A stretch of DNA of 64,000 nt from Marinobacter changyiensis (GCF_009193265.1 NZ_VZZZ01000004.1:186001-250000); one strand, 5' to 3'. Shown: positions 28,158 to 37,671, counted from the first letter of the stretch. Program-made: numbers and translations. Notes: generated from the sequence alone by a model not told the origin.

Positions 28158-29106
28158 AGTCGAGAAGAAACCTATTGATTTCATGGGGATTCGAAAATCC
28201 GCAGCGGTATTTTCGATTATTCTCGTCGTAGCCTCGTTTATCAGTATTGCTGTTAACGGTCTAAACCAGGGGCTTGATTTCACCGGTGGAGCGTCGGTTG
28301 AGCTGCAGTACGATAAACCCCCTGAGCTTGACGAGATCCGTTCTACGCTTTCCGAAGCCGGCTATGAAAATTTTGTGGTCCAGAATTTCGGTAATGAAAC
28401 GTCAGTACTGGTGAGGCTTTCAGAGGCGTTCGACGATGAGCTTGCCGGTCGTGTGACCGATGCTCTGCGGGCGTCCGGTGATGAACTTGACCTGGTCAGC
28501 TCGGCTTTCGTCGGGTCCCAGGTTGGTGAGGAGCTCAAGGAGGACAGCGGTCTTGGTCTGTTGCTGGCCCTTGCTGTAGTGCTGATCTACGTGGGCATGC
28601 GCTTTCAATTCAAGTTCGGCATTGCTTCGGTTGTGCCGCTTGCCCATGACGTCATCATTATCCTCGGCATTTTTTCGCTGTTCCAGTGGACCTTTGATCT
28701 GAGTGTACTGGCTGCGCTACTGGCCGTCATCGGCTATTCACTCAACGACACTATCGTAGTGGCGGACCGTATCCGGGAAAACTTCCGTAAAATGCGGGTA
28801 GGGGATTCCGAGCACATTATCAATGAATCGATCCACCAGACCATCAGTCGGACATTGAATACTTCCGGGACCACGTTGGCTGTGCTGCTGGCTTTGTATT
28901 TCTTCGGTGGCGAGGCCATCAATAACTTTGCCATAGCATTGATTATTGGTGTGGTGGTCGGTACCTACTCATCCATTTATGTTTCAGCGAGCCTGCTTAT
29001 CGTATTAGGGGTCACACGAGAAGACATGCTTGTGCCTCCAAAGGAAGGTCTGGCCGGGCAGGAAGAAGAGGAAGAGCAGCCACCTGAGTGGTTAAACAGG
29101 ATGTAG
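28150..29106 (+). CDS. secF: Protein translocase subunit SecF
   Basis: 318 residues from ATG 28150, which overlaps the secD stop. Six membrane helices with the periplasmic domain between the first and second. GLDFTGGASVELQY (about residues 40-53) and the D4-like GYSLNDTIVVADRIREN (about 195-211) are the family motifs. It forms the SecDF complex. The C-terminus is an acidic Glu-rich tail (EEEEEQ). A strong bidirectional terminator follows. Confidence 0.96.
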   Translation: MSEVEKKPIDFMGIRKSAAVFSIILVVASFISIAVNGLNQGLDFTGGASVELQYDKPPELDEIRSTLSEAGYENFVVQNFGNETSVLVRLSEAFDDELAGRVTDALRASGDELDLVSSAFVGSQVGEELKEDSGLGLLLALAVVLIYVGMRFQFKFGIASVVPLAHDVIIILGIFSLFQWTFDLSVLAALLAVIGYSLNDTIVVADRIRENFRKMRVGDSEHIINESIHQTISRTLNTSGTTLAVLLALYFFGGEAINNFAIALIIGVVVGTYSSIYVSASLLIVLGVTREDMLVPPKEGLAGQEEEEEQPPEWLNRM

Positions 29107-29118
29107 TCTGTACAGGGT

Positions 29119-29158
29119 AAAAAAAAGCCGCGCAACATGGTGTCTACGCGGCTTTTTT
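29119..29158. terminator. Bidirectional terminator between secF and suhB-like gene
   Basis: AAAAAAGCCGCG (29121-29132) pairs with CGCGGCTTTTTT (29147-29158). T-runs are present on both strands, so it can end secF transcripts (+) and transcripts of the convergent suhB-position gene (-). Confidence 0.88.
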
Positions 29159-29208
29159 GTGCCCGCCGATTATGTGTCAGGCGGCACATCTGGGTGGTCG
29201 ATACCGGA

Positions 29209-30009
29209 TCAACGAGGCAGGCGGCCCCGGAAGGGCTGCAGTACCTTGAGGATGTCTTTAAACAGTTTCGGATTGGCGACGACAACCTGACGCGCCTGAT
29301 CTGTTGACGGGTTACCCGAGAAATCGCCGGTGAGCGAGCCGCTTTCGTTGGCAATGATAAGGCCGATGGACAGGTCGGCGGCCTGGGGGCGGAAGATAAT
29401 GGCGGCATCCAGATGGCCAGCTGCCACCCGTGCCATATCGAGAGCAACACAGCCGGTGGTTCTGATCAGGCTGGACTGCTGCGCCAATGTCGCGGCCAGC
29501 TCGCCCCAGAGCAGCGGATCATCTGCGCCGCGAGCCTGGTCAAGTAGGTTGGTCACGATTGCGGCCTCTTCCACATGCTTGACGGTTCCGGTCCGGACAC
29601 GCCGGCTGTTAAGCCCGGCACCGTGGCCTCGGCTGGCAGAGTATTCTTCGCCCGTGACGGGATTGACCAACAGCAGGTTTTCCGCACGGTTATCCTTCTT
29701 TTGCATCAGTGCCAGCGCGAAATCAGGAATGCCGCGCAAAAAATTCTCACGGCCCAGGAGCGGGAAAATGTGCCAGCTCCTGGTGTGCTCGCCAGCGTCG
29801 GATTCTCCGCTGGCCGCAATGGCGTGATCCTTGTAAGCCTTCTGAAGCTGCTCGGAAAAATTTTCGTAAAGCGAATGTTCCACCCGGTCGAGCTGGCTTT
29901 GCAGTTCAGTCTGGTCTCGCTCAGACAGCTCCTGGCGTTCGAAGTGGGCTTTCAGAAAGTCTGAACCCTGGCGCGCAACGCGCAGAGCCATTTTGATTGC
30001 TGGTTGCAT
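29209..30009 (-). CDS. suhB: SuhB-like inositol monophosphatase family protein lacking catalytic residues
   Basis: 266 residues from ATG 30009 (MQPAIKMALRVARQG matches the E. coli SuhB start); GTG 30024 would add five residues. The location, divergent from trmJ and next to secF, is the conserved suhB position. The metal-binding motif that reads WVIDPLDGTTNF in active enzymes reads WHIFPLLGRENF here, so both Asp ligands are lost (F82 and L85 in place of D84 and D87 of E. coli). The acidic ESGE region is also altered, and the RPWD motif reads RPQAAD. Structural parts such as ALDMARVAAG are kept and the frame is intact. It is probably a non-enzymatic protein. In E. coli SuhB supports rRNA antitermination through Nus factors; retention of that role here is inference. 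Confidence 0.82.
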   Translation of the reverse strand: MQPAIKMALRVARQGSDFLKAHFERQELSERDQTELQSQLDRVEHSLYENFSEQLQKAYKDHAIAASGESDAGEHTRSWHIFPLLGRENFLRGIPDFALALMQKKDNRAENLLLVNPVTGEEYSASRGHGAGLNSRRVRTGTVKHVEEAAIVTNLLDQARGADDPLLWGELAATLAQQSSLIRTTGCVALDMARVAAGHLDAAIIFRPQAADLSIGLIIANESGSLTGDFSGNPSTDQARQVVVANPKLFKDILKVLQPFRGRLPR

Positions 30010-30212
30010 CGGACTATTCGTCACCTGGCTGAGAAAAGGTCGCGTATCATATCAAAATGACGTTTTCGCTTATATGTTTTTTGGATGCGCAATGTCCCTG
30101 ACTTGCCTATTTGATCGGGATAACTGGCTTTATCGGCGTGGGGTGCTCGGACGCGGTTTCCTGTTCTGCTATTATGTCGCGTCCTGTTTTTGAACATCAG
30201 AGAAACCCGGTT

Positions 30213-31076
30213 ATGAAAAAAGCGGCAACGCCGATAACAGAAAACACGCCCTCCTGGGACAACATCCGTGTGGTGCTGGTAGAGACATCCCATTCCGGCA
30301 ATATTGGCGCTGTGGCCAGAGCTATGAAAAACATGGGGTTTTCCAATCTCTGGTTGGTAAACCCGGCCTCATTTCCTGATGAAACCTCCTACGCTCGCTC
30401 GGCGGGAGCCTCCGATGTGCTGGACAAGGCACAGGTGGTGGGTACTCTGGGCGAGGCAATTGATGATTGCGTCATGGTGATGGGAACCAGTGCCCGGGGC
30501 AGAAAGGTACCCTGGCCGGTCATTCCACCGCCTGATGCTGCGTACAAAGCATTTGAACACGCGCCTCAGGGGCCGGTAGCGCTGGTTTTCGGAAGGGAAA
30601 ACCACGGTCTGAGCAATGATGAACTGCAACGTTGCCATTTTCATATTCACATTCCCTCCAATCAGGATTACAGCTCTCTTAATCTGGCGATGGCGGTCCA
30701 GGTAGTGACTTATGAACTCCGGATGCATTATCTTCGCAGCCTGGAAGACGGCGAGGGTAGTGCTCAGCTGACCCCTATGGTGACACCCGGTGATCCGGGA
30801 TGGGACTCGCCGCTGGCGCCGGTCCGAGAGGTCGAGGGACTGTTTGAGCATCTTGAAAAAGTGTTAGTGGAGATCGAGTTTCACCGCCGGGATAATCCCC
30901 GGCAATTGATGGCAAGATTACGACGCTTACTTCAACGGGCGCAGCCGGATCAGATGGAAATCAACATTCTTCGGGGTGTTCTTTCAGCGATTCAGAAATC
31001 AGTAGGTAGTGAGGTGGGTAGTGCGGCCGGATCGAGACATTCTGAACCGCCTTCGGGCGATGTCGAGCCAGGCTGA
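30213..31076 (+). CDS. trmJ: tRNA (cytidine/uridine-2'-O-)-methyltransferase TrmJ
   Basis: 287 residues from ATG 30213; an upstream ATG at 30174 would add 13 residues with no family similarity. A SPOUT methyltransferase: VVLVETSHSGNIGAVARAM (motif 1, about residues 19-37), VALVFGREN(H)GLS (motif 2) and IPSNQDYSSLNLAMAVQVV (motif 3, SAM knot). It methylates the ribose at position 32 of several tRNAs. The C-terminal extension ends in a Ser/Gly-rich tail longer than in E. coli. In many relatives cysE follows; here iscR does. Confidence 0.93.
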   Translation: MKKAATPITENTPSWDNIRVVLVETSHSGNIGAVARAMKNMGFSNLWLVNPASFPDETSYARSAGASDVLDKAQVVGTLGEAIDDCVMVMGTSARGRKVPWPVIPPPDAAYKAFEHAPQGPVALVFGRENHGLSNDELQRCHFHIHIPSNQDYSSLNLAMAVQVVTYELRMHYLRSLEDGEGSAQLTPMVTPGDPGWDSPLAPVREVEGLFEHLEKVLVEIEFHRRDNPRQLMARLRRLLQRAQPDQMEINILRGVLSAIQKSVGSEVGSAAGSRHSEPPSGDVEPG

Positions 31077-31109
31077 ATACTTGACTGAATTACTTGGTCA
31101 ATTCATACT
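31077..31109 (+). promoter_or_regulatory. iscR promoter with IscR-type binding site
   Basis: TTGACT (31081-31086), a 17-nt spacer and CATACT (31104-31109), directly after the trmJ stop. ATACTTGACTGAATTACT (31077-31094) fits the left half of the E. coli type 1 IscR site (ATAsyyGACT...), overlapping the -35, as expected for autorepression by [2Fe-2S]-IscR. The right half is less well conserved. Confidence 0.6.
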
Positions 31110-31155
31110 TAATTTTTGAGTTTTCTGAATTCTCGCAACGTCGAGGTCTTGTGTT

Positions 31156-31653
31156 ATGCGATTGACCACCAAAGGCAGGTATGCAGTCACTGCGATGCTG
31201 GACCTGGCGCTTCATTCTGATGAAGGGCCGGTAAGTCTGGCGGATATCTCCAGCAGACAAGGCATTTCGCTGTCCTATCTTGAGCAGCTTTTTGCCAAGC
31301 TGCGCCGAGAACAACTGGTGGTCAGCGTGCGAGGTCCAGGTGGGGGCTATTGCCTGGCCCGCAGCAATGATCAACTGTTCATAGCCGAGGTTGTAGATGC
31401 GGTGCATGAGTCGCTGGATGCAACCCGGTGTAAGAATCAGGGCGATTGCCAGAACGGAGAGAAGTGCCTGACACACCATCTCTGGTCCGATCTCAGTGAT
31501 CAGATTCACCAGTTCCTGAGTGATATTAGCCTGGCGGACCTGATCAAGAAACGAGAGATTCAGATTGTCGCGGATCGCCAGAACCGACAGCATGGAAATG
31601 CCCGCTCCCAAAACATCAATACCGAGCGCCTCTCCAGCCAGGCGCCGGTCTGA
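31156..31653 (+). CDS. iscR: Fe-S cluster-responsive transcriptional regulator IscR
   Basis: 165 residues, Rrf2 family. The N-terminal winged helix includes [15 protein letters not shown] and the DNA-reading VRGPGGGY (about 58-65). The cluster ligands C92, C98 and C104, with H107, sit at exactly the positions known from E. coli (C-x5-C-x5-C-x2-H). The [2Fe-2S] form represses its own operon; the apo form regulates suf-type genes. It is followed by iscS but not by iscU. Confidence 0.96.
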   Translation: MRLTTKGRYAVTAMLDLALHSDEGPVSLADISSRQGISLSYLEQLFAKLRREQLVVSVRGPGGGYCLARSNDQLFIAEVVDAVHESLDATRCKNQGDCQNGEKCLTHHLWSDLSDQIHQFLSDISLADLIKKREIQIVADRQNRQHGNARSQNINTERLSSQAPV

Positions 31654-31674
31654 CCTTTGACCTTTCGTGATGCT

Positions 31675-32835
31675 ATGAAAACACCTGTATATCTCGACTA
31701 CGCCGCGACGACACCAGTAGACCCGGCGGTTGCTGAGACAATGATGAAGCACCTGACAATAGGGGGTGTTTTCGGCAACCCGGCCTCCCGCTCCCACGGC
31801 TTTGGTTGGCAGGCAGAGGCCGCTGTGGAGGCTGCTCGGCGACAGGTGGCCGGTCTTATAAACAGTGATTCCCGTGAAATTGTCTGGACCTCAGGCGCGA
31901 CCGAGTCCGATAACCTTGCGATAAAAGGCGTGGTGGCCGGGCGTGCGAACTCGCATATCATTACCTCCGCCATTGAGCATAAAGCGGTTATCGACACCTG
32001 TGTCTGGCTTGAATCCCAAGGTTGCCGAGTTACCTGGCTCAAGCCGGACCCGACTGGCCGGATATCGGCGAGGCAGGTGGCTGAGGCACTTACAGCTGAT
32101 ACGGTGCTGGTCAGCCTGATGCTGGTCAATAATGAGCTGGGAACCATCAACGATATCCCGGCTATCGGAGCGCTTTTGCGCGAAAAGGGCGTTACGTTTC
32201 ACGTTGACGCTGCCCAGGCGGCAGGCAAAATGCCCATAGATGTCTCGACGACGCCAATGGATTTGATGTCGCTGTCCGGCCATAAAGTGTATGGGCCAAA
32301 GGGAGTTGGTGCTCTGTATGTCCGTCGGAGTCCAGAGGTCAGGCTAGAGGCTCAGATTCATGGCGGTGGTCATGAGCGGGGCATGAGGTCCGGTACCTTG
32401 CCCACCCATCAGTTGGTGGGAATGGGGCAGGCTTTCGAGCTGGCGAAACTGCAACTGAAGGAGGAGCATGAACGCCTTGAGACGTTGCGCGACCGTTTTA
32501 TGACGCAAATGGATAGCCTGCCAGGAGTGGCTTTCAACGGAAGCCGCGAACACCGGGTCCCGGGGATCATCAATCTTCGCTTTGATGGTGTTGAGGCGGA
32601 ATCCTTGATGCTCGGCCTGAGAGAGCTGGCGGTATCGTCAGGCTCGGCTTGCGCATCCGCTACACTGGACCCGTCCTATGTATTGAAGGGGATCGGGCTT
32701 TCCGATGTTGGGGCGCATAGTTCATTACGTTTTTCTATGGGGCGGTTCTCCACCGAAGAAGAAGTTGATTTCGCAGCGCAGCAGCTGATGGACGTCGTTC
32801 CGCGTTTACGGGCTGTGCGCCGAACCGTTGCCTGA
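31675..32835 (+). CDS. iscS: Cysteine desulfurase IscS, C-terminally short
   Basis: 386 residues from ATG 31675 ([16 protein letters not shown]). This PLP enzyme removes sulfur from cysteine as a persulfide on C326 ([11 protein letters not shown]); PLP binds K204 (SGHKVYG). These match C328 and K206 of E. coli, so activity is expected. The protein ends at [11 protein letters not shown], about 18 residues before the end of E. coli IscS (404), and lacks the terminal segment reported to contact IscU there. No iscU, iscA, hscB, hscA or fdx follows; ndk is next. The protein may serve tRNA thiolation or another scaffold. Confidence 0.93.
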   Translation: MKTPVYLDYAATTPVDPAVAETMMKHLTIGGVFGNPASRSHGFGWQAEAAVEAARRQVAGLINSDSREIVWTSGATESDNLAIKGVVAGRANSHIITSAIEHKAVIDTCVWLESQGCRVTWLKPDPTGRISARQVAEALTADTVLVSLMLVNNELGTINDIPAIGALLREKGVTFHVDAAQAAGKMPIDVSTTPMDLMSLSGHKVYGPKGVGALYVRRSPEVRLEAQIHGGGHERGMRSGTLPTHQLVGMGQAFELAKLQLKEEHERLETLRDRFMTQMDSLPGVAFNGSREHRVPGIINLRFDGVEAESLMLGLRELAVSSGSACASATLDPSYVLKGIGLSDVGAHSSLRFSMGRFSTEEEVDFAAQQLMDVVPRLRAVRRTVA

Positions 32836-32932
32836 TGATCAGCGTTCCAATCGGCCCCGGTAGGAAGTTGCCTCCCGACTGCGTATAATCGCAAGCCTGA
32901 ATTTTTCCCTGACCATAAACTGGAGATTAACC

Positions 32933-33361
32933 ATGTCAAACGAGCGAACGCTCTCGATCATCAAGCCTGACGCCGTTGCCAAAAACGTCATTGGGGAAAT
33001 TTATAGCCGTTTTGAAAAAGCCGGTCTGAGCATCGTCGCATCAAAGATGATGCACCTTACCCAGGACCAGGCTGAAGGCTTTTACGCAGAGCACAAGGAG
33101 CGTCCGTTTTTTGCTGATCTCGTTGCGTTCATGACGTCCGGCCCGGTTGTGGTGCAGGCTCTTGAAGGTGAAGGTGCGATCCTGAAAAACCGTGACCTGA
33201 TGGGCGCGACCAATCCGAAGGAAGCGGCAGCAGGCACCATCCGTGCCGATTTTGCGTCCTCTATTGATGCCAATGCCGTGCACGGCTCGGACTCCGCAGC
33301 TTCTGCCGAGCGTGAGATTGCATATTTCTTTAACGACAACGAGATCTGCCCGCGCGGCTGA
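32933..33361 (+). CDS. ndk: Nucleoside diphosphate kinase
   Basis: 142 residues, standard length. [20 protein letters not shown] opens the fold, and the phosphate-carrying His lies in [19 protein letters not shown]. It transfers the gamma-phosphate of ATP to other nucleoside diphosphates. A perfect TATAAT (32884-32889) upstream hints at its own promoter, but no good -35 accompanies it. In relatives, ndk follows the isc operon, so its presence marks where that operon should end. Confidence 0.96.
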   Translation: MSNERTLSIIKPDAVAKNVIGEIYSRFEKAGLSIVASKMMHLTQDQAEGFYAEHKERPFFADLVAFMTSGPVVVQALEGEGAILKNRDLMGATNPKEAAAGTIRADFASSIDANAVHGSDSAASAEREIAYFFNDNEICPRG

Positions 33362-33375
33362 TTCAGTTGTTGATC

Positions 33376-33405
33376 AAGCCCGGGCGCCTGAAGGCCTCCG
33401 GGTTT
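33376..33405 (+). terminator. Weak terminator-like hairpin after ndk
   Basis: AAGCCCGG (33376-33383) pairs with CCGGGTTT (33398-33405, one G-U), with an inner GCC/GGC pairing. Only three T residues follow, so read-through into rlmN is likely. Confidence 0.4.
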
Positions 33406-33446
33406 CCTGTGTTTATAAGCATCCAGGTGCTTACTGAGGTTCTGTC

Positions 33447-34559
33447 ATGACGTCGCCCGTTGAAAAGATCAATCTCCTGGGGCTGCCCAAGCCCAAACTC
33501 GAAGCGTTCTTCGAGACGTTGGGAGAAAAACGTTTTCGGGCCACCCAGGTACTGCAGTGGATTCATCAGTGGGGTGTTGACGACTTTGATCAGATGACCA
33601 ACATGAGCAAGGTGTTGCGGGAAAAACTGAAAGAGGTTGCAGAAGTCCGGGGTCCTGAGGTGATCTTTGACGAAACATCAAAGGACGGCACCCGGAAGTG
33701 GGTGATGGAGATGGACAGCGGCAACAGTATCGAGACCGTGCTGATTCCTGATGGCCAGCGCGGAACGCTCTGCGTGTCCTCACAGATCGGTTGCAGCCTG
33801 GATTGTACGTTCTGCTCCACTGGCAAGCGAGGCTTCAACCGCAATCTTACGTCCGCAGAAATTATTGGTCAGGTGTGGGTCGCACGCAAAGCTTTCATGC
33901 CGTTTGCGCCAGGTCCCGATCGTCCCATTACGAACGTGGTTATGATGGGGATGGGTGAACCACTGCTCAACTTCGAGAACGTGGTTGATGCCATGAACCT
34001 GATGATGGAAGACCTGGCTTACGGCATCTCCAAGCGCCGGGTTACCATCAGTACGTCTGGTGTTGTTCCTGCCCTGGACCGGCTGGGCGAAGTTACTGAT
34101 GTCTCATTGGCTATTTCGCTACACGCGCCCAATGATGAATTGCGGAGCCAGTTGGTTCCCTTGAATAAAAAGTATCCTATCGCCGAGCTTCTGGCAGCTA
34201 CCCGGCGCTACCTTGCGCGCTTGCCTGACAAACGCAAGGTAACCATTGAGTACACCGTTATCGAGGGGATGAACGATAGCCCGGAGCTTGCAGCGGAGTT
34301 GGCGGAGTTATTGCGCGGTTTGCCCTGCAAAATCAATCTGATACCATTTAATCCGTTCCCGGAAAGTGATTTTCGGAGGCCGAAGTTATCAGCAACCCGC
34401 CGGTTCCAGAGCGTACTTAACGAGGCGGGTTATATCTCGACGATTCGCACCACCCGAGGGGATGACATTGACGCTGCTTGCGGCCAACTGGTTGGGCAGT
34501 TTGAAGATCGTACCCGCAGAAGCCAGCGGTACATTCCCGTTCATCAGATGACTCCCTGA
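33447..34559 (+). CDS. rlmN: 23S rRNA/tRNA adenine C2-methyltransferase RlmN
   Basis: 370 residues, radical SAM enzyme. The cluster motif is C116-x3-C120-x2-C123 ([12 protein letters not shown]); the second catalytic Cys is C345 in [13 protein letters not shown]. It methylates A2503 of 23S rRNA and A37 of some tRNAs. The order ndk-rlmN-pilF/pilW-rodZ-ispG-hisS is conserved in Pseudomonas and relatives. It is an Fe-S enzyme encoded beside an isc locus that lacks its scaffold genes. Confidence 0.96.
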   Translation: MTSPVEKINLLGLPKPKLEAFFETLGEKRFRATQVLQWIHQWGVDDFDQMTNMSKVLREKLKEVAEVRGPEVIFDETSKDGTRKWVMEMDSGNSIETVLIPDGQRGTLCVSSQIGCSLDCTFCSTGKRGFNRNLTSAEIIGQVWVARKAFMPFAPGPDRPITNVVMMGMGEPLLNFENVVDAMNLMMEDLAYGISKRRVTISTSGVVPALDRLGEVTDVSLAISLHAPNDELRSQLVPLNKKYPIAELLAATRRYLARLPDKRKVTIEYTVIEGMNDSPELAAELAELLRGLPCKINLIPFNPFPESDFRRPKLSATRRFQSVLNEAGYISTIRTTRGDDIDAACGQLVGQFEDRTRRSQRYIPVHQMTP

Positions 34560-34588
34560 TGGCTGGAAATAACCGACAGGAAAAACCA

Positions 34589-35395
34589 GTGACCCATAGC
34601 AAGAAGTCCAGACTTAGGAACGTTCTTATCTGCCTGGGAGTGGTTGTTTTACTGTCAGGTTGTGTGACCTCCTCAGATAGCCGTTTTGCCCGGGAGGCTG
34701 ACGAGGACAAAGCCGTCAGAAATTATGTGCAACTGGCAACGGCTTATATTGGTCAGGGTAATTTCGATCGCGCGAGAAATCACCTTGAGCGTGCTCTGGA
34801 GATAAAGCCGGATAGTCCCAGCGCCCTGGCGGCAATGGGGCTGATTTACCAGAGAGAAGGCGACTCCCAATTGGCCAGGGAGTCGTTCAGTAAGGCCGTT
34901 GGTAATGATGGCAGTTACACTCGAGGTCGCGTTTACTATGGCGCCTTTTTATACGACCAAAAAGAATTTGAGGGTGCAAAGGAGCAATTTCTTAAAGCTT
35001 CAGCGGACACGGGGTATGAAGATCGGGGTTCGGTTTTTTTCAATTTGGGCAGGATCTACCAACGGCTCGGTGAAACGGGAAACGCGATTGATGCATTCCA
35101 GCGTTCCGTGGAGCTTAGTCGTGGAGAACCGAGTGCGCTGCTGGCACTGTCAACAAGCCTGGTTCAAACCGACGCTTACACCGAGGCTTCGCGTTACTAC
35201 AGCCGTTTGATGACGGCCATGCAGCGCAACCGTCAGATGCAACACTCTCCGGAAAGCCTGCTAACGGGCATACAGATCGCAAGGTTTTTCAACGAATGGG
35301 ATCGGGAAGCGAGTCTGGCCCTGGTGCTTAAGAATCAATACCCAGAGTCAGACCAATATCAACAATATAAGGCGCTGATTTCCAATGACCAGTGA
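34589..35395 (+). CDS. Type IV pilus biogenesis lipoprotein PilW/PilF (TPR)
   Basis: 268 residues from GTG 34589, chosen because AGGA sits 7 nt upstream and the result is a normal lipoprotein signal (lipobox LLSGC, C25). ATG 34559, overlapping the rlmN stop, is possible but has no ribosome site and gives a long N-terminus. At least four to five TPR units follow, such as VQLATAYIGQGNFDRARNHL and AMGLIYQREGDSQLARESF. It is the pilotin that helps the PilQ secretin reach the outer membrane. Called pilF in Pseudomonas and pilW in Neisseria and other bacteria. Confidence 0.9.
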   Translation: MTHSKKSRLRNVLICLGVVVLLSGCVTSSDSRFAREADEDKAVRNYVQLATAYIGQGNFDRARNHLERALEIKPDSPSALAAMGLIYQREGDSQLARESFSKAVGNDGSYTRGRVYYGAFLYDQKEFEGAKEQFLKASADTGYEDRGSVFFNLGRIYQRLGETGNAIDAFQRSVELSRGEPSALLALSTSLVQTDAYTEASRYYSRLMTAMQRNRQMQHSPESLLTGIQIARFFNEWDREASLALVLKNQYPESDQYQQYKALISNDQ

Positions 35396-36431
35396 AGAGA
35401 CCTCTCCATCTGTCGATCAGGGTAATACAGGGAAGCAATTGCGCCAGGCCCGGGAATCCGCCGGACTGACGTTGGCGCAGGTCGCAGAAAATCAGCATCT
35501 TCGCCCGTCAATTATCCAGGCAATTGAAGAGGGTGACTACCGTCAGATCGGCAGCGAATTGTTTCTCAAGGGGTATGTGCGAACTTACGCTGGCCTGGTG
35601 GGTCTTAACCCGGACAAAATGGTTGCCTTATTGGACAAAGAGCTTGAGCCCCTGCGTCGGGAGAAAGCGGCTGCAGAAGACGTCAATCCGTTACAGGACA
35701 TCGAACGACGCAAGCGTCAGAAAGCGCGAATCGCAAAGGGTATTGCTTTTATTCTGGCGATCGTGGTGCTGGGGCTTCTGGCCTATCGCTTTATTCCACT
35801 GTCGGAGGACGGCGCGGTTTCTGAGCCGTCCGGCGAATCCGGGCCGGCCGTTGAAGATCAACCATCACCGGCAGAAGAGGGTATCCGCATAGAGCCGTCG
35901 GAGGAAGTTGAAGATCTCAGCCCGGAACGGGGGAGCGATGGCGACGGTGAGCTGGCAGACATTGTTCCCGGTGCTGATGCCCCAAGAGCGGATTTTTCTA
36001 CTGAGAGCGGAGCTGACAACGGTACCGGGGATGGAGCTGACAACGGTGCAGGGGATATGGCTGCAAGCGAGTCTCCCGGTAGCGATGATGTAACAGGAGT
36101 TAGCGATACTGAGACTGGCGCTGAAGTTGATAAAAGGGCTCAGCCGGCAAGTGAGAGTCAAAACAGTGATATGGAGGTTGTGGCCCAGAATCTTTTTACC
36201 GCGAGCTTCTCCGATGATTGCTGGGTGCAGATTACAGACGCTCGCGGCCGGACGCTGGTCGCGGCAATACGTCGGGCGGGTGAGCGCATTTCGGTCGAGG
36301 GCACACCACCACTCCGGATAGTGCTGGGTGCGGCCGATGCCGTTGAGCAACTTGAGTTTGCTGGGGAGTCGGTGGACTTGTCCTCTTACCGGGCGGTTAA
36401 CAACCGGGTAGAATTTACCCTTGATGTTTAA
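35385..36431 (+). CDS. rodZ: Cytoskeleton-linked cell-shape protein RodZ
   Basis: 348 residues. The N-terminal Cro/C1-type helix-turn-helix covers about 15-85 (GKQLRQARESAGLTLAQVAE). A basic stretch precedes one membrane helix (about 118-140). A long acidic, Ser/Gly/Asp-rich periplasmic linker follows (about 145-260), and a C-terminal DUF4115 domain ends the protein. RodZ links MreB to the membrane. The start overlaps the pilW/pilF 3' end by 11 bp. The linker contains a tandem 24-bp repeat. Confidence 0.92.
   Translation: MTSEETSPSVDQGNTGKQLRQARESAGLTLAQVAENQHLRPSIIQAIEEGDYRQIGSELFLKGYVRTYAGLVGLNPDKMVALLDKELEPLRREKAAAEDVNPLQDIERRKRQKARIAKGIAFILAIVVLGLLAYRFIPLSEDGAVSEPSGESGPAVEDQPSPAEEGIRIEPSEEVEDLSPERGSDGDGELADIVPGADAPRADFSTESGADNGTGDGADNGAGDMAASESPGSDDVTGVSDTETGAEVDKRAQPASESQNSDMEVVAQNLFTASFSDDCWVQITDARGRTLVAAIRRAGERISVEGTPPLRIVLGAADAVEQLEFAGESVDLSSYRAVNNRVEFTLDV
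36009..36056 (+). repeat. 24-bp tandem repeat inside rodZ
   Basis: GGAGCTGACAACGGT occurs at 36009 and again at 36033, period 24 bp, encoding GADNGTGD and GADNGAGD. It lies in the disordered periplasmic linker of RodZ and could change copy number without a frameshift. Confidence 0.75.
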
Positions 36432-36470
36432 AGTTTCCATTGAGCCTCTTTGAGGTCTGGTTGAAAGGTT

Positions 36471-37589
36471 ATGAAGCAGGAATCTCCGATTAAAAGACGC
36501 ATTTCCCGCCAGATTATGGTGGGTAACGTGCCCGTGGGTGGCGATGCACCGATTGCAGTCCAGAGCATGACCAACACCAATACCTGTGATGTCGATGCCA
36601 CGGTCGGGCAGATCAATGATCTCGAACAGGCAGGTGCGGATATTGTCCGGGTCTCGGTGCCCAGCATGGATGCAGCAGAAGCGTTTGGAAAAATTCGATC
36701 CCGGGTCAACGTACCACTGGTAGCGGACATCCACTTTGACCACAAGATTGCACTGAAAGTTGCCGAACTTGGTGTTGACTGTCTCCGTATCAATCCGGGC
36801 AATATCGGTCGTGAAGACAGGGTCAGCGCTGTTATCTCTGCCGCCCGTGACAAGAATATTCCGATCCGGATCGGTGTGAACGCCGGTTCGCTGGAAAAGG
36901 AACTGCAGCGAAAATATGGCGAACCAACCTCCGAGGCTCTGGTTGAGTCTGCCATGCGGCACATTGATATTCTCGACCGGCACGATTTTCAGAACTTCAA
37001 GGTAAGCCTGAAAGCGTCAGAAGTCTTCATGACGGTCGCCGCCTATCGTCAGATAGCTACCCAGATTGACCAGCCATTGCATCTTGGCATTACCGAGGCT
37101 GGCGGGTTTCGATCCGGCACGGTCAAATCGTCTATTGGTCTCGGCATGCTCCTGATGGACGGTATTGGTGACACCATACGGGTGTCCCTGGCGGCGGACC
37201 CGGTCCAGGAAATCAAAGTCGGCTATGACATCCTCAAAAGCCTGCGTTTGCGCAGTCGTGGCATCAATTTTATCGCCTGCCCAAGCTGCTCCAGACAGAA
37301 TTTCGACGTTATCCAGACTATGAATGATCTGGAGGCGAGGCTGGAGGACGTACACGCTCCGCTGGATGTTGCCATTATTGGTTGCATCGTAAACGGTCCC
37401 GGTGAGGCCAAAGAAGCGGATATCGGATTGACCGGGGGAAGCCCGAAGAATCTCTTTTACCTGGCCGGCCGCCCCAACCAGAAGCTGGACAACGCAACCC
37501 TGACAGATGACCTTGAGCGGCTTATTCGTGAAGAACTCGCCCGCCGTAAAGAACAGGAAGACCAGATCATCGCGCGCTCGGAAGCCTGA
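36471..37589 (+). CDS. ispG: 4-hydroxy-3-methylbut-2-en-1-yl diphosphate synthase
   Basis: 372 residues. IspG converts MEcPP to HMBPP in the MEP isoprenoid pathway using a [4Fe-4S] cluster held by C270, C273 (ACPSCSRQ) and C305 (GCIVNGPGE), with E312 as fourth ligand. The N-terminal TIM barrel begins with the conserved [13 protein letters not shown] segment ([14 protein letters not shown]). Another Fe-S enzyme in this block. It has its own ribosome site and lies 39 bp after rodZ. Confidence 0.96.
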   Translation: MKQESPIKRRISRQIMVGNVPVGGDAPIAVQSMTNTNTCDVDATVGQINDLEQAGADIVRVSVPSMDAAEAFGKIRSRVNVPLVADIHFDHKIALKVAELGVDCLRINPGNIGREDRVSAVISAARDKNIPIRIGVNAGSLEKELQRKYGEPTSEALVESAMRHIDILDRHDFQNFKVSLKASEVFMTVAAYRQIATQIDQPLHLGITEAGGFRSGTVKSSIGLGMLLMDGIGDTIRVSLAADPVQEIKVGYDILKSLRLRSRGINFIACPSCSRQNFDVIQTMNDLEARLEDVHAPLDVAIIGCIVNGPGEAKEADIGLTGGSPKNLFYLAGRPNQKLDNATLTDDLERLIREELARRKEQEDQIIARSEA

Positions 37590-37671
37590 CTTAACCGGGT
37601 CCGCAGGGGGCCCGGGGCACGTTTGATAAGCGTCCAAATTCAGCATTTATTAGTAAGGTTAGGGTTCAACG

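Noticed and set aside
35865..36983. Long antisense frame across rodZ and ispG
   Set aside because: Spans two real genes and their junction in reverse and has no protein-like features.
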